A stretch of 64,000 bases of DNA from Clostridia bacterium (lineage in GTDB: Bacteria > Bacillota > Clostridia > Oscillospirales > CAG-272): NCBI GenBank assembly GCA_017411805.1, contig JAFQPI010000050.1:1-64000 (forward strand), written 5' to 3'. Position numbers and translations under genes: made by a program. Under the pieces are notes generated by a model. That model was not told the origin of the DNA. It ran no database searches and saw nothing but the letters and a program-made list of their open reading frames with translations. Every line of letters starts with the position of its first letter. The stretch's first letter is position 1. Positions 44,001 through 52,449 of this stretch are shown here, in pieces.

Positions 44001-44699
44001 ACGGCGGAGGAACGCCCCGCGGTATTTGCGCTTCAGACAGAATACAGAAATAAGATCAGAAACATCGGACACGTCAATTTGTCCGTGATAGATGAGTACC
44101 AAACCGAAAAGGCACAGTATGACGAAAAGACTTCTCAACTTGCCGATCTTGAAAAAGCCAAGTCGGAATTTGAGAAGATCATCAAGAGCCTTGAGAGCGA
44201 AATGGAAAAGACCTTCGTTGATTCCTTCAATCAGATCAATGAAAACTTCAAGCGCACCTTCTCGGAGCTTTTTGGCGGAGGATCTGCGGAGCTTATTCTG
44301 AGCGATCCGGATAACGTGCTTGAGAGCGGAATCGAGATCAAGGCGGCTCCTCCCGGCAAGATCATCAAGTCGCTTATGCAGCTCTCGGGCGGCGAGCAGG
44401 CTTTCGTTGCTATCGCGCTCTTCTTCGCAATACTGCAGGTCAACCCCACGCCCTTCTGTATCCTCGACGAGATCGAGGCGGCACTCGACGAGGTCAACGT
44501 CGAACGATTCTCGCAGTACATCCACCGCTATTCGGATGATACTCAGTTCATACTTATCACACACCGCCGCGGAACGATGAACGCCGCAGACAGACTTTAC
44601 GGCGTAACGATGCCGGAGTCGGGAATCTCGAAGATCCTGACACTTGACGTGGCGGAAATAGCAAATAAAAAAGGAGAACTCTTTGATGGGATTTCTTGA
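41079..44699 (+). CDS. smc: Chromosome segregation protein SMC
   Basis: A 1206-residue condensin ATPase. Walker A is GPNGSGKSNISDA (31-43). Long coiled coils occupy about 170-505 and 680-1010 around a hinge (about 515-660; YGPLSSLITVDSKYVTAIETALGAAIQN). The C-terminal head carries the signature LSGGEQAFVAIALF and Walker B CILDEIEAALDE. It works with ScpA and ScpB (22110, 21424). It starts at TTG (41079), with GGAGG 7 bases upstream. A GCGATC/GATCGC hairpin (41051-41067) lies directly before that site. Confidence 0.97.
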   Translation: MYLKQIELQGFKSFPDKTRLVFEPGATVIIGPNGSGKSNISDAMRWVLGEISSKSLRGTKMEDIIFGGSDSRKPMSYAEVSVTFDNTEVGSDARLDCPYDEVTVTRRYYRNGDSEYFINKGKVRLRDIYELFLNTGIGRDGYSIIGQGRIADIISRKNDERRGIFEDAAGIAKFRHRKNEAERKLAATVQNMERVQDIVSVLGSRLASLERESVKAKRFIEYSEVKRQADVQLWLYDTEGLRNEENESNTDLRRIDREIGEADESLTTLREQQERLESLAFENKAEAARIASEISNRTKDNYELDARIKVINTNITHTEGSVAIERATAEGLRTSASDEDARVLAKENEAKAIATEVANLSADEAKLNAEASEAEKKADALDSSIGLAFEELSSAKEEVSDIHARLELLGRSDEEDVGRDEAARKNVNERKRLAEAHEAECEDSERTIAEYDAKLAENAELLAEKKQEADSLRSKRDIDRAELTSAEIRIDTLKGKIEALRRMEEHFEGYNNSVKFVMRSYSEGRIDGGTIYGPLSSLITVDSKYVTAIETALGAAIQNIVVDEERTARAAISCLKRNNAGRATFFPLTSVRPAPEPTREMKQAASFKGYIGIASELVSADKKFGAIISSMLGRIIVFDNLENATEMAKSLRYSVRTVTLDGQQINRDGSFTGGSLRTSSGILTRADEIKRMSAELDILSKNSEKLRSSLELTESTLAEMENDIESDESANAMIATLRAVEATRLEKNKETLAADRELLQKFMADLENVAGEKERRAAEVASLEARERELTAKVSELEEFRSDSEEKRHASLKERDKLRAEIMNITVRISELRRDIESCNALAEMSRDKARSLRIDAVARENAASDAQRRVAELKTELDDAIKTLGAGEEKLTELNARRSEVEQGSLEYEGKLVALRNSTEERRSRRDKLLADKLRLETNLAQIRAKLDAETKTFWDEYGVTRAEAIAFGYPAITAEERPAVFALQTEYRNKIRNIGHVNLSVIDEYQTEKAQYDEKTSQLADLEKAKSEFEKIIKSLESEMEKTFVDSFNQINENFKRTFSELFGGGSAELILSDPDNVLESGIEIKAAPPGKIIKSLMQLSGGEQAFVAIALFFAILQVNPTPFCILDEIEAALDEVNVERFSQYIHRYSDDTQFILITHRRGTMNAADRLYGVTMPESGISKILTLDVAEIANKKGELFDGIS

Positions 44700-45591
44700 T
44701 AAATTAAAAGCAGGTCTCGGAAAGACCAAAAATGCCCTTATGGGGCAGATAGATAACGTCCTCAAGGCTTTCGTCAAGATCGATGAGGATGCGCTTGAGG
44801 AGCTCGAGGAGGCTCTGATCTGTGCCGACGTCGGAGTTGCGGCAACAGAGGAGATCATTGAAATGCTCCGCGAGAGGATAAAGGACAATCGACTCAAATC
44901 GCGCGAGGACACCGAGATCGCGATTCGCGAGATCATCTCGGAAATGATCGGTGAGGGCGAGCCCTTGAAGCTTGATACAACTCCTTCGGTAATCCTCGTC
45001 ATCGGCGTAAACGGTGCGGGAAAGACCACATCGATCGGTAAGATATCCAACAGACTTCGCCAAGAGGGCAAAAAGGTCGTTGTTGCGGCGGCAGATACCT
45101 TCCGCGCGGCGGCTATTGATCAGCTTGCAGAGTGGTGCCGGAGATCGGGAGTTGAGCTTGTCAAGCAGACCGAGGGAAGTGACCCTGCGGCTGTGGTTTA
45201 CGACGCAGCAAACTACGCGAGAAACCGCGGCGCGGACGTTCTCATCGTCGATACCGCAGGAAGACTCCACAACAAGAAAAATCTTATGAACGAGCTTGCA
45301 AAGATCAACCGCGTTATCGACCGCGAGCTTCCCGGCGCATCACGCGAGAACCTTCTCGTTCTCGATGCTACAACGGGTCAGAATGCGATCCTGCAGGCAA
45401 AGGAATTCAAGAATGCCGCAGAGATCACGGGTCTCGTTCTAAATAAGCTTGACGGCACCGCAAAGGGCGGAATCGTCCTTTCGATCCGCAAGGAGCTTGG
45501 CATTCCCGTCAAATTTATCGGCGTCGGTGAGAAGATCGACGATATGCAGGAATTCGATGCAAAGGAATTTGCAGAGGCCCTCTTCAATTAA
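44686..45591 (+). CDS. ftsY: Signal recognition particle receptor FtsY
   Basis: A 301-residue SRP-family GTPase that docks SRP-ribosome complexes at the membrane. The short N domain (about 1-95) is followed by the NG GTPase: G1 GVNGAGKTT (about 108-116), DTFRAAA (about 136), DTAGR (about 190), TKLDG-type LNKLDGTAKGG (about 252). The acidic A domain is missing, as is common in Bacillota. It overlaps smc by 14 bases. Start 44686 is chosen with AAGGAG 9 bases upstream. Confidence 0.97.
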   Translation: MGFLDKLKAGLGKTKNALMGQIDNVLKAFVKIDEDALEELEEALICADVGVAATEEIIEMLRERIKDNRLKSREDTEIAIREIISEMIGEGEPLKLDTTPSVILVIGVNGAGKTTSIGKISNRLRQEGKKVVVAAADTFRAAAIDQLAEWCRRSGVELVKQTEGSDPAAVVYDAANYARNRGADVLIVDTAGRLHNKKNLMNELAKINRVIDRELPGASRENLLVLDATTGQNAILQAKEFKNAAEITGLVLNKLDGTAKGGIVLSIRKELGIPVKFIGVGEKIDDMQEFDAKEFAEALFN

Positions 45592-45600
45592 GGTGACGCT

Positions 45601-46251
45601 ATGAAAATTTGTATTGCATCCGGAAACCGCGGAAAGATCGCAGAGCTGCAGAAGCTCCTCTCCGAGTACATCACGGATATTGAGATCGAGCTTGTCTCGC
45701 TCAAGGACGTCGGCTTTGAAGGCGACATCCTTGAAGACGGTGAGACCTTTGAGGAAAACGCACTTATCAAAGCACGTGCGGCGGCTGAGTTTTCGGGACT
45801 CTGCTCGATAGCGGACGATTCGGGACTCATAGTAAATGCGCTCGGCGGCGAGCCCGGAGTCTACTCCGCAAGATACGCGGGCGAGCCCTGTGATGACGCG
45901 AAGAACAACGAAAAGCTTCTCAAAAACCTCGAGGGAATCGGAGACAGAAGCGCGGCATTTGTCTGCACCATCGCTTGTGTGATCCCCGAGGGACAGCCTC
46001 TTTCGGGCGATCCCATCATCGGTACGGGATACTGTCCCGGCGAGATCCTCTTCAATCCCAGAGGAAAGGGCGGCTTCGGATATGATCCCCTCTTCTGGTT
46101 CGATCCCTTTGGCAAGACCTTTGCCGAGATGAGCGCGGAAGAGAAGAACGCGATAAGCCACCGCGGCGCGGGCGTCAAGGCTTTTGCCGAAGCCTTCAAT
46201 AAGCGTATCGCGGAGGAAAAAGAAAAACTTTGGAAAAGGTACGGATTATGA
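45601..46251 (+). CDS. rdgB: XTP/dITP diphosphatase (RdgB/HAM1)
   Basis: A 216-residue nucleotide pyrophosphatase that removes non-canonical purine triphosphates (XTP, dITP) from the pool. Family marks are IASGNRGKIAELQKLL (about 4), SIADDSGLIVNALGGEPGVYSARYAG (about 68), GKGGFGYDPLFWF (about 158) and ISHRGAGVKAF (about 182). The YIxxL-type C-terminal end is a little longer than usual. It follows ftsY by 9 bases, with AAGGTG before the ATG. Confidence 0.95.
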   Translation: MKICIASGNRGKIAELQKLLSEYITDIEIELVSLKDVGFEGDILEDGETFEENALIKARAAAEFSGLCSIADDSGLIVNALGGEPGVYSARYAGEPCDDAKNNEKLLKNLEGIGDRSAAFVCTIACVIPEGQPLSGDPIIGTGYCPGEILFNPRGKGGFGYDPLFWFDPFGKTFAEMSAEEKNAISHRGAGVKAFAEAFNKRIAEEKEKLWKRYGL

Positions 46252-46541
46252 TATTAACTTCTAAACAAAGAGCGTATCTTCGCTCGCTCGCAACTACCGA
46301 GCCTACCATCATGCAGATCGGGAAGGACGGCATCGGCGAGAATCTCGTAAAAACGGTCTCGGACGCGCTTGAGGCTCGCGAGCTTATCAAGCTTTCGGTT
46401 CTCGATAACTGCGCGTGGACACCCCGTGAGTCTGCTGAGGCACTTGCCGAGGCTACAGATTCCGCGGTCGTATGCACCGTAGGGAAGAAGCTGGTTCTTT
46501 ACCGCCCGTCGAAGAAGAACCCGAAGATCGAGCTTCAATGA
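46248..46541 (+). CDS. yhbY: YhbY-family (CRM domain) RNA-binding protein
   Basis: A 97-residue single CRM/YhbY domain: LTSKQRAYLRSLATTEPTIMQIGKDGIGENLV and the C-terminal VCTVGKKLVLYR. Such proteins associate with pre-50S ribosomes in other bacteria. The ATG at 46248 overlaps the rdgB stop (ATGA), and AAAGGT lies 7 bases upstream. An in-frame TTG at 46230 is rejected because the site falls inside it. Confidence 0.93.
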   Translation: MILTSKQRAYLRSLATTEPTIMQIGKDGIGENLVKTVSDALEARELIKLSVLDNCAWTPRESAEALAEATDSAVVCTVGKKLVLYRPSKKNPKIELQ

Positions 46542-47161
46542 ACGCTTATAACGAAAACATCAGACGCGTGGGGATCTACGGCGGAACCTTCGCGCCGCCC
46601 CATAACGGACATGTTGAAGCCGCTAAGGCTTTTATGAGACAGATGAGGCTTGACTATCTTTTCGTCATCCCCGCCGCAATTCCGCCGCATAAGCAGCTGG
46701 ATTTCGTTGCCGATCCTCTCGACCGACTCAAAATGTGCGAGCTTGCTTTCAGCGGCATCGAGGGCGTTATCGTCAGTGATCTTGAGCTCCGACGCGGTGG
46801 AGTCAGCTACACCGTTGATACTCTCCGCGAGCTGACAGCACCCGATACGCGCCTCTTCCTCTTCTGCGGTACCGATATGTTCCTGACTCTCGATCAATGG
46901 TACCAAGCGGAAGAGATATTCAAGCTATGCTACCCCATATATATCCGCCGTGAGAACGATCCCTTCATAACGAACAAGATACTTAAAAAGATCGGCGAAT
47001 ATACCGAAAAATATAACGCCATCGTCCGCCGAGTTGTCACCGAGCCGATCGAGCTTTCCTCGAGCCTTGTGAGGAAAACTTTGCGCGAGGGCGGAGATAT
47101 TTCGACGATGGTAGATCCAAAGGTTAAAAAGTATATCGAAGACCATTGCTTGTTCAGATGA
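46538..47161 (+). CDS. nadD: Nicotinate-nucleotide adenylyltransferase
   Basis: A 208-residue enzyme making deamido-NAD from nicotinate mononucleotide and ATP. GIYGGTFAPPHNGH (12-25) holds the nucleotidyltransferase HxxH signature, and the C-terminal ELSSSLVRKTLREG segment matches the ISSTxIR motif. The ATG at 46538 overlaps the yhbY stop (ATGA). There is no strong ribosome binding site, so translation is likely coupled. Downstream is yqeK, the usual nadD partner. Confidence 0.95.
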   Translation: MNAYNENIRRVGIYGGTFAPPHNGHVEAAKAFMRQMRLDYLFVIPAAIPPHKQLDFVADPLDRLKMCELAFSGIEGVIVSDLELRRGGVSYTVDTLRELTAPDTRLFLFCGTDMFLTLDQWYQAEEIFKLCYPIYIRRENDPFITNKILKKIGEYTEKYNAIVRRVVTEPIELSSSLVRKTLREGGDISTMVDPKVKKYIEDHCLFR

Positions 47162-47793
47162 TTACTCCAATACAAATTGAAAAGCTCAGAGAAGACGTTT
47201 CTTCGGTACTGACGGAAAAGCGTATGAATCACGTTCTTGCAGTTGAAAAAATGTCTTTCAGACTCGGGCTGCTATACTTCTTCGGTGATGATGAATCCTT
47301 GATGCTTCTTCGGGTTGCGGCACTGCTTCACGACGTTACCAAAGAGATTTCGGATGGCGAACAGCTCGATATTTTGAAAAACCACAATATTGAGCCTCTC
47401 CCCGAGGAACTTGCTTCAATGCCGACGATCCACGCGCTGACTGCGGCAGTTGTGATCCCCGAGAGATTTCCCGCTTTTGCCGATGAAAGAGTGCTCAATG
47501 CAGTTCGTTATCATACTACGGGCAGAGAGGGAATGAGCATTTTTGAAAAGATCATTTTCCTCGCCGATTTTATCGACGAAACGAGGACCTATCCCAACTG
47601 CATTGCTCTTCGTAACGATTTCTTCGCCGCAAATCCCGAGTATATGGATTACGAGGAGCGCGTACGTCACCTTGACCGCGCCGCACTTCGTTCGATCGAA
47701 GACACTCTTGCTCATTTGCGCGGCAAGGGCAGAGCGATCCATCCTCTTACTCTCTCCGCACGCGCCGATCTGAAAGCGAGGCTCGAACGATGA
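47158..47793 (+). CDS. yqeK: HD-domain phosphohydrolase YqeK
   Basis: A 211-residue HD-domain protein of the YqeK family. The metal ligands are His25 (KRMNHVLAV), His58/Asp59 (LLHDVTKEI), HALTAAVV (about 91) and LADFIDE (about 139). Characterised members cut diadenosine tetraphosphate symmetrically. The ATG at 47158 overlaps the nadD stop (ATGA). It forms the nadD-yqeK-LCP-rsfS block found in many Bacillota. Confidence 0.92.
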   Translation: MITPIQIEKLREDVSSVLTEKRMNHVLAVEKMSFRLGLLYFFGDDESLMLLRVAALLHDVTKEISDGEQLDILKNHNIEPLPEELASMPTIHALTAAVVIPERFPAFADERVLNAVRYHTTGREGMSIFEKIIFLADFIDETRTYPNCIALRNDFFAANPEYMDYEERVRHLDRAALRSIEDTLAHLRGKGRAIHPLTLSARADLKARLER

Positions 47794-48866
47794 AGCTTGA
47801 TAAGATCTACGTTATCGGACTCATAATAATTTTGTCACTCGCCTTGATTCTGTGTTCGCTGTTGGCACTCAAGGCTGCACTATATCGGCCGGAAGCTGAT
47901 ACGGGTGTTCCTTTCTCGGATAACGTACCTATGTCTCCCCCTCCCGATAACCGCCCCGAAAGCGTGATCGGTGATGTGACTACCGCTGAGACGCCCGATT
48001 ACGTCAGAGATAAGGACAAATATCTCTTCCTTGCAGTCGGAGTTGACAAGGCTTCGGGCAGAGGCGACGCGATAATGCTTATCTCGTTTGATATTCCGAG
48101 CGGAGCTGTTTCGGTCATGCAGATCCCGCGCGATACCTATATCGAATGGGACGGTAAAGAGGATAAGATCAATTCTATCGTCCTTGACCGTGACGTATAC
48201 GCTATGCGGGATATTATTGAGGTAACGCTTTGCGTCAATATCGACTATACCGCTCTTATAGACCTCGAGGCTCTTGAGGTAATGGTTGATTCAGTCGGCG
48301 GTGTTGAGATAAACGTACCCTTTGATATGAAATACAGCGATCCTTTCCAGGATCTCTACATTGATCTCAAAGCAGGTCTGCAAGTGCTTGACGGCAAAAA
48401 GGCAACAGATTTCATTCGTTTTCGCTCGGATTACGCCGACGGTGATCTCGGAAGGATAGATGCGCAAAAGCAATTCATGTCCTCTCTTTTCAAAAAGGTC
48501 ATAAACGAGATGAATCTCGCGCAGGCAGTGTCTTTGGCACGCGGTATTCTGCCGATGATTGAAACAGATCTGACCATCGAAGACGCTGCGTATTTCGCGG
48601 GCAAATTCTTCGCGGCGGCCGAGCGAAAGCTGACAATGCTGACAGCACCCGGCTTTCAGCTCCATAAAACCAACCCAGAGGCGTGGTATTACGTTCTTTC
48701 GAGAGGCGGAACCCTCGAGGCAATCAACACTTATTTTAACGTATATGAAAATGATATAACCGATGCGATCTTCGATCCATCCCTTATACTTTGTAAGGAA
48801 GAGGATGATGATTTCCTCCGAATATATAAATACTCAATGCTCCCTCCGAAACCCGTTGAGGGCTAA
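47790..48866 (+). CDS. LytR-CpsA-Psr (LCP) family protein
   Basis: A 358-residue membrane-anchored protein: one N-terminal transmembrane segment (about 7-29), then the LCP domain (about 70-270). DAIMLISFDI, MQIPRDTYIEW and FRSDYADGDLGRIDAQKQF supply the conserved Asp/Arg residues. LCP enzymes attach polymers such as teichoic acids or capsule to peptidoglycan. A C-terminal part of about 85 residues is of unknown function. ATGA overlap with yqeK. Confidence 0.93.
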   Translation: MKLDKIYVIGLIIILSLALILCSLLALKAALYRPEADTGVPFSDNVPMSPPPDNRPESVIGDVTTAETPDYVRDKDKYLFLAVGVDKASGRGDAIMLISFDIPSGAVSVMQIPRDTYIEWDGKEDKINSIVLDRDVYAMRDIIEVTLCVNIDYTALIDLEALEVMVDSVGGVEINVPFDMKYSDPFQDLYIDLKAGLQVLDGKKATDFIRFRSDYADGDLGRIDAQKQFMSSLFKKVINEMNLAQAVSLARGILPMIETDLTIEDAAYFAGKFFAAAERKLTMLTAPGFQLHKTNPEAWYYVLSRGGTLEAINTYFNVYENDITDAIFDPSLILCKEEDDDFLRIYKYSMLPPKPVEG

Positions 48867-48905
48867 ACACAAAAATTATTTCTGAATATAGAAAGGAAAA
48901 CAAAG

Positions 48906-49304
48906 ATGGAAAACAATCAGTTCTCCGTAACCGTTGAAAAGGACGAGCAGGGCTTCGAGAATTCTCTCTCGCTCGCAAAGGCAGTCTACAAGGTACTTGA
49001 CCACAAGAACGGCGAAGACATCGCTGTAATGCGCGTCGGCGATAAGATCGACCTTACCGACTATTTCGTGCTTTGCACAGCTCAGTCCAACACTCACGTA
49101 AAAGCTCTTACCGACGAGGTAGAGTATCAGCTTGAGAAGATCGAGATCAAGGCGGACCGCGTTGAAGGCAGAGGCTCTGATAACTCCTGGATGGTCATGG
49201 ACTACGGCAGAGTTATCGTTCATATCTTCAGCCGTGAGATGCGCGAGTTTTATAACCTCGATAAGCTCTATTCGGATACCGAACAGATCAAAGTAGAAGA
49301 CTAA
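48906..49304 (+). CDS. rsfS: Ribosome silencing factor RsfS
   Basis: A 132-residue RsfS/Iojap protein that binds L14 and blocks subunit joining when nutrients are low. Hallmarks are KAVYKVLDHKNGEDIAVMRVGD, LTDYFVLCTAQSNTHVKALTDEVE, GRGSDNSWMVMDYGRVIVHIF and REFYNLDKLYSD. A short N-terminal extension of about 15 residues is present. GAAAGG precedes the ATG. It lies between the LCP and leuS genes. Confidence 0.95.
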   Translation: MENNQFSVTVEKDEQGFENSLSLAKAVYKVLDHKNGEDIAVMRVGDKIDLTDYFVLCTAQSNTHVKALTDEVEYQLEKIEIKADRVEGRGSDNSWMVMDYGRVIVHIFSREMREFYNLDKLYSDTEQIKVED

Positions 49305-49334
49305 AATCAATTCCTAATTCAAGGAGCACATATC

Positions 49335-51749
49335 ATGAGAAACAATTTCAGAGATTTTGAAAAGAAATGGCAAGCGCGCTGGGATGAGGAAAAGGCGTTC
49401 CACGCGGCTGATCCCGGCGAGAAGGGAAGCGAAAAGCCGAAGTTCTACGCTCTCGTTGAATTCCCCTATCCGAGCGGATCGGGTATGCACGTCGGACACA
49501 TCAAGGCATATTCCGGCCTTGAGGTAGTCTCAAGAAAGAGAAGAATGGACGGCTACAACGTCCTCTTCCCGATGGGCTTTGACGCTTTCGGTCTGCCCAC
49601 GGAAAACACCGCTGTAAAGACGGGCGTTCATCCCAGAATCGTTACAGATAACAATATTGCGAAGTTCACAAATCAGCTCCGCCGCGTAGGTTTTGCTCTC
49701 GATTGGGATCGCGTTGTTGATACCACCGATGAGGACTACTACCGCTGGACACAGTGGATCTTCCTCAAGATGTTCGAAAACGGTCTCGCGTTCCGCGATA
49801 CCGCGCTCGTAAACTACTGCCCCAACTGTAAGGTCGTTCTCTCGAACGAGGACTCGCAGGGCGGCAAATGCGATATCTGTCATTCGGATATCATCCAGAA
49901 GTCCAAGGACGTATGGTACCTCCGCATCACTGAGTATGCAGATAAGCTTCTGAACGGACTTGGTGACGTTGACTATCTGCCCAACATCAAGCAGCAGCAG
50001 GTCAACTGGATCGGTCGTTCCGAGGGTGCGTTCATCAATTTCTCGATAGCAGAGGTTGACGAAAAGCTCCGCGTTTATACTACAAGACCCGATACGATCT
50101 TCGGTGTGACATTCATGGTCATCGCGCCCGAGCATCCTCTTATCGACAAGTATTCGGATAAGATCAAGAATATGGATGCCGTTCTCGCATACCGCGAGGA
50201 ATGCGCGAAGAAGACCGAGTTTGAGCGTACACAGCTCGTTAAGGATAAGACCGGTGTTTGCCTCGACGGCATCTCGGGTATCAATCCCATCACCGGCAAG
50301 AATATCCCGATCTATATTGCAGACTACGTAATGATGGGCTACGGAACAGGCGCGATCATGGCTGTTCCCGCACACGACAGCCGCGACTGGGAGTTCGCTC
50401 GCAAGTTCGGTATTGACATCATCGAAGTCATCAAGGGCGGTGATATCGAGAAGGAAGCATACGCAGGCGACGGCGAAATGGTCAACTCGGGCTTCCTCAA
50501 CGGAATCTCCGTCAAGTCTGAAGCCATCAAGCGCGCGACCGAGGAACTGAAGAAGCTCGGAGTCGGCGAGGGCGGCGTACAGTACAAAATGAAGGATTGG
50601 GCGTTCAACCGCCAGAGATACTGGGGCGAGCCCATCCCGATCGTACATTGCCCGCATTGCGGAATGGTTCCCGTACCCTACGAGGAGCTTCCTCTCCGCC
50701 TGCCTCCTATGGAGGAGTTCGCGCCTGGTGTTGGCGGCGAATCGCCTCTTGCGAGAATCGATGAATTTGTTAATTGCACCTGCCCCAAGTGCGGCGCGGC
50801 GGCAAAGAGAGAGACCGACACAATGCCTCAGTGGGCAGGCTCGTCCTGGTACTATCTCCGCTATATCGATCCGCACAATGAGGATACACTCGCGGATCCC
50901 ACAAAGCTTGATTATTGGCTCCCCGTCGACTGGTACAACGGCGGTATGGAGCACGTAACCCGCCATATGATCTATTCAAGATTCTGGCATCACTTCCTCT
51001 ATGACATCGGCGCAGTACCTACCGCAGAGCCCTACGCGAAGAGAACCGCACAGGGACTTATTCTCGGCGCGGACGGTGAGAAGATGAGTAAATCCCGCGG
51101 CAACGGCGTTGACCCCAACGACGTTATCGACACCTACGGCGCAGACGTTCTCCGCACCTACGTCCTCTTTATGGGTGACTACGGCGCAGCAGCTCCCTGG
51201 AACGAGAGCAGCGTACGCGGATGCAAGAGATTCCTTGACAGAGTTGCCGATCTTTGCGATATTGCAAAGGGCAACGGAGTAACCTCGGCTCTCGAGGTAC
51301 CCTTCCACAAGACGATCAAGAAGGTCACCGAGGACATCGAGGCTATGAAGTTCAATACCGCTATTGCGGCTATGATGGAGCTTCTCAACAAGATCTACGA
51401 TTGCGGAAGCCTCACACGTGACGAGCTTCTTACCTATGCAACGCTCCTTTGCCCCTTCGCTCCTCACCTCTGCGAGGAGATCAACGAAGTTCTCGGCGGC
51501 AAGGGTCTGCTTTCGCTTGCTAAGTGGCCGAGCTACGACGAGGCAAAGACTGTTGACGCATCCATCGAGGTTGCAGTACAGATCAACGGTAAGGTCCGCG
51601 CAACCGTCGTGCTTCCCATCAACTGCCCGAAGGATGAGGCAATTGCCATCGCAAAGGCTGACGAGAGAATCGCTGCCGCGATCGAGGGCAAGACCGTCAT
51701 CAAGGAGATCGCAGTTCCCAATAAGATCGTTAATATCGTAGTAAAATAA
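49335..51749 (+). CDS. leuS: Leucyl-tRNA synthetase
   Basis: An 804-residue class I synthetase charging tRNA-Leu. The HIGH motif reads HVGH (52-55) after YPSGSGM, and KMSKS is at about 583. The CP1 editing domain is about 225-415 (TTRPDTIFGVTF, YGTGAIMAVPAHDSRDWEFA). Zinc-type cysteines occur near 155-175 and 440-490. Length is normal. AAGGAG precedes the ATG. No T-box or terminator is seen in the 30 bases between rsfS and leuS, so it depends on the upstream operon. Confidence 0.97.
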   Translation: MRNNFRDFEKKWQARWDEEKAFHAADPGEKGSEKPKFYALVEFPYPSGSGMHVGHIKAYSGLEVVSRKRRMDGYNVLFPMGFDAFGLPTENTAVKTGVHPRIVTDNNIAKFTNQLRRVGFALDWDRVVDTTDEDYYRWTQWIFLKMFENGLAFRDTALVNYCPNCKVVLSNEDSQGGKCDICHSDIIQKSKDVWYLRITEYADKLLNGLGDVDYLPNIKQQQVNWIGRSEGAFINFSIAEVDEKLRVYTTRPDTIFGVTFMVIAPEHPLIDKYSDKIKNMDAVLAYREECAKKTEFERTQLVKDKTGVCLDGISGINPITGKNIPIYIADYVMMGYGTGAIMAVPAHDSRDWEFARKFGIDIIEVIKGGDIEKEAYAGDGEMVNSGFLNGISVKSEAIKRATEELKKLGVGEGGVQYKMKDWAFNRQRYWGEPIPIVHCPHCGMVPVPYEELPLRLPPMEEFAPGVGGESPLARIDEFVNCTCPKCGAAAKRETDTMPQWAGSSWYYLRYIDPHNEDTLADPTKLDYWLPVDWYNGGMEHVTRHMIYSRFWHHFLYDIGAVPTAEPYAKRTAQGLILGADGEKMSKSRGNGVDPNDVIDTYGADVLRTYVLFMGDYGAAAPWNESSVRGCKRFLDRVADLCDIAKGNGVTSALEVPFHKTIKKVTEDIEAMKFNTAIAAMMELLNKIYDCGSLTRDELLTYATLLCPFAPHLCEEINEVLGGKGLLSLAKWPSYDEAKTVDASIEVAVQINGKVRATVVLPINCPKDEAIAIAKADERIAAAIEGKTVIKEIAVPNKIVNIVVK

Positions 51750-51761
51750 GAATTATGTGCT

Positions 51762-51831
51762 CAATTTGGGGCAAAAATAGAAAAAGAATGTAAGAAAATT
51801 ACGAAAATCTATTGACATTTGCCCCAAATTG
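51762..51831. repeat. 14-bp inverted repeat overlapping the rpsU promoter
   Basis: CAATTTGGGGCAAA (51762-51775) and TTTGCCCCAAATTG (51818-51831) are perfect inverted copies, 42 bases apart. The second copy lies between the -35 and -10 boxes of the rpsU promoter. Confidence 0.6.
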
Positions 51832-51840
51832 GTGTATAAT
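51812..51840 (+). promoter_or_regulatory. Promoter of rpsU
   Basis: TTGACA (51812-51817), 17 bp, TATAAT (51835-51840). Consensus in both boxes. Confidence 0.88.
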
Positions 51841-51882
51841 ATTTCCGTTAATTTCTTTGTTAGCGAGGGGAGGGAAATAAAA

Positions 51883-52059
51883 ATGGCAGAAGTTAAGCTC
51901 AGAGAAGGCGAATCTCTTGATAACGCTCTTCGTCGCTTCAAGAAGCAGTGTGCACGCTCCGGTGTACTCGCAGAGCTCCGTAAGAGAGAGCACTATGAAA
52001 AGCCCAGCGTAAAGCGCAAGAAGAAGTCTGAAGCAGCAAGAAAGAGAAAGTATAAATAA
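51883..52059 (+). CDS. rpsU: 30S ribosomal protein S21
   Basis: A 58-residue basic protein: [22 protein letters not shown] and the Lys/Arg-rich C-terminus. S21 sits near the anti-Shine-Dalgarno region of the small subunit. The start is ATG 51883 with GAGGG upstream. An in-frame ATG at 51829 is excluded because it precedes the -10 box. Own promoter and terminator. Confidence 0.97.
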   Translation: MAEVKLREGESLDNALRRFKKQCARSGVLAELRKREHYEKPSVKRKKKSEAARKRKYK

Positions 52060-52078
52060 GCTTTTCTCAATGAAAGAT

Positions 52079-52111
52079 ACAGGCAAGTCCCAAGTGATTT
52101 GCCTGTTTTTT
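52079..52111 (+). terminator. Terminator of rpsU
   Basis: 8-bp stem ACAGGCAA/TTGCCTGT (52079-52086 with 52099-52106) followed by T-run. Confidence 0.85.
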
Positions 52112-52146
52112 CATACAAAAAAATCGGAAATATTCGGTCAAAACTA

Positions 52147-52175
52147 TTGACTTTTCAGTATCTGTGTGCTATACT
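52147..52175 (+). promoter_or_regulatory. Promoter of the small membrane protein and HIT genes
   Basis: TTGACT (52147-52152), 17 bp, TATACT (52170-52175) with TGC before the -10 box. Confidence 0.75.
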
Positions 52176-52209
52176 TTAAGTACCTAAATTAATGAAAGAG
52201 GTATTTAAA

Positions 52210-52440
52210 ATGGAATCGCTTATTAAAGCAATTGACAATCTTCCTAAGTTAGTCAAGCTCATCCTTTGTCTCCCCGCTGTTGCTATCATCTGGGAAATCT
52301 ATCGTCTCTGCCTCAGCTTTCAGAAGCAGAATTGGGTTGGCGTAATTCTCGCTATCGTTCTCATCTGCTGCGCTCCCTTCATGTGGCTTGTAGACCTTAT
52401 CTGCATTCTCCTGAACGGCAAGATCTGGTGGATCGACTAA
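52210..52440 (+). CDS. Small two-helix membrane protein, unknown
   Basis: A 76-residue protein with two hydrophobic segments (about 14-34 and 44-66) that I do not assign to a family. The first helix is preceded by an amphipathic start, and the C-terminus ends KIWWID. Start 52210 is chosen because AAAGAGG lies about 8 bases upstream; the ATG at 52192 overlaps that site. It is followed 9 bases later by the HIT gene, so the pair is probably co-transcribed. Confidence 0.65.
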   Translation: MESLIKAIDNLPKLVKLILCLPAVAIIWEIYRLCLSFQKQNWVGVILAIVLICCAPFMWLVDLICILLNGKIWWID

Positions 52441-52449
52441 TTAATTAAA

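Noticed and set aside
49305..49334. T-box control of leuS
   Set aside because: Only 30 bases separate leuS from rsfS and no T-box core is present.
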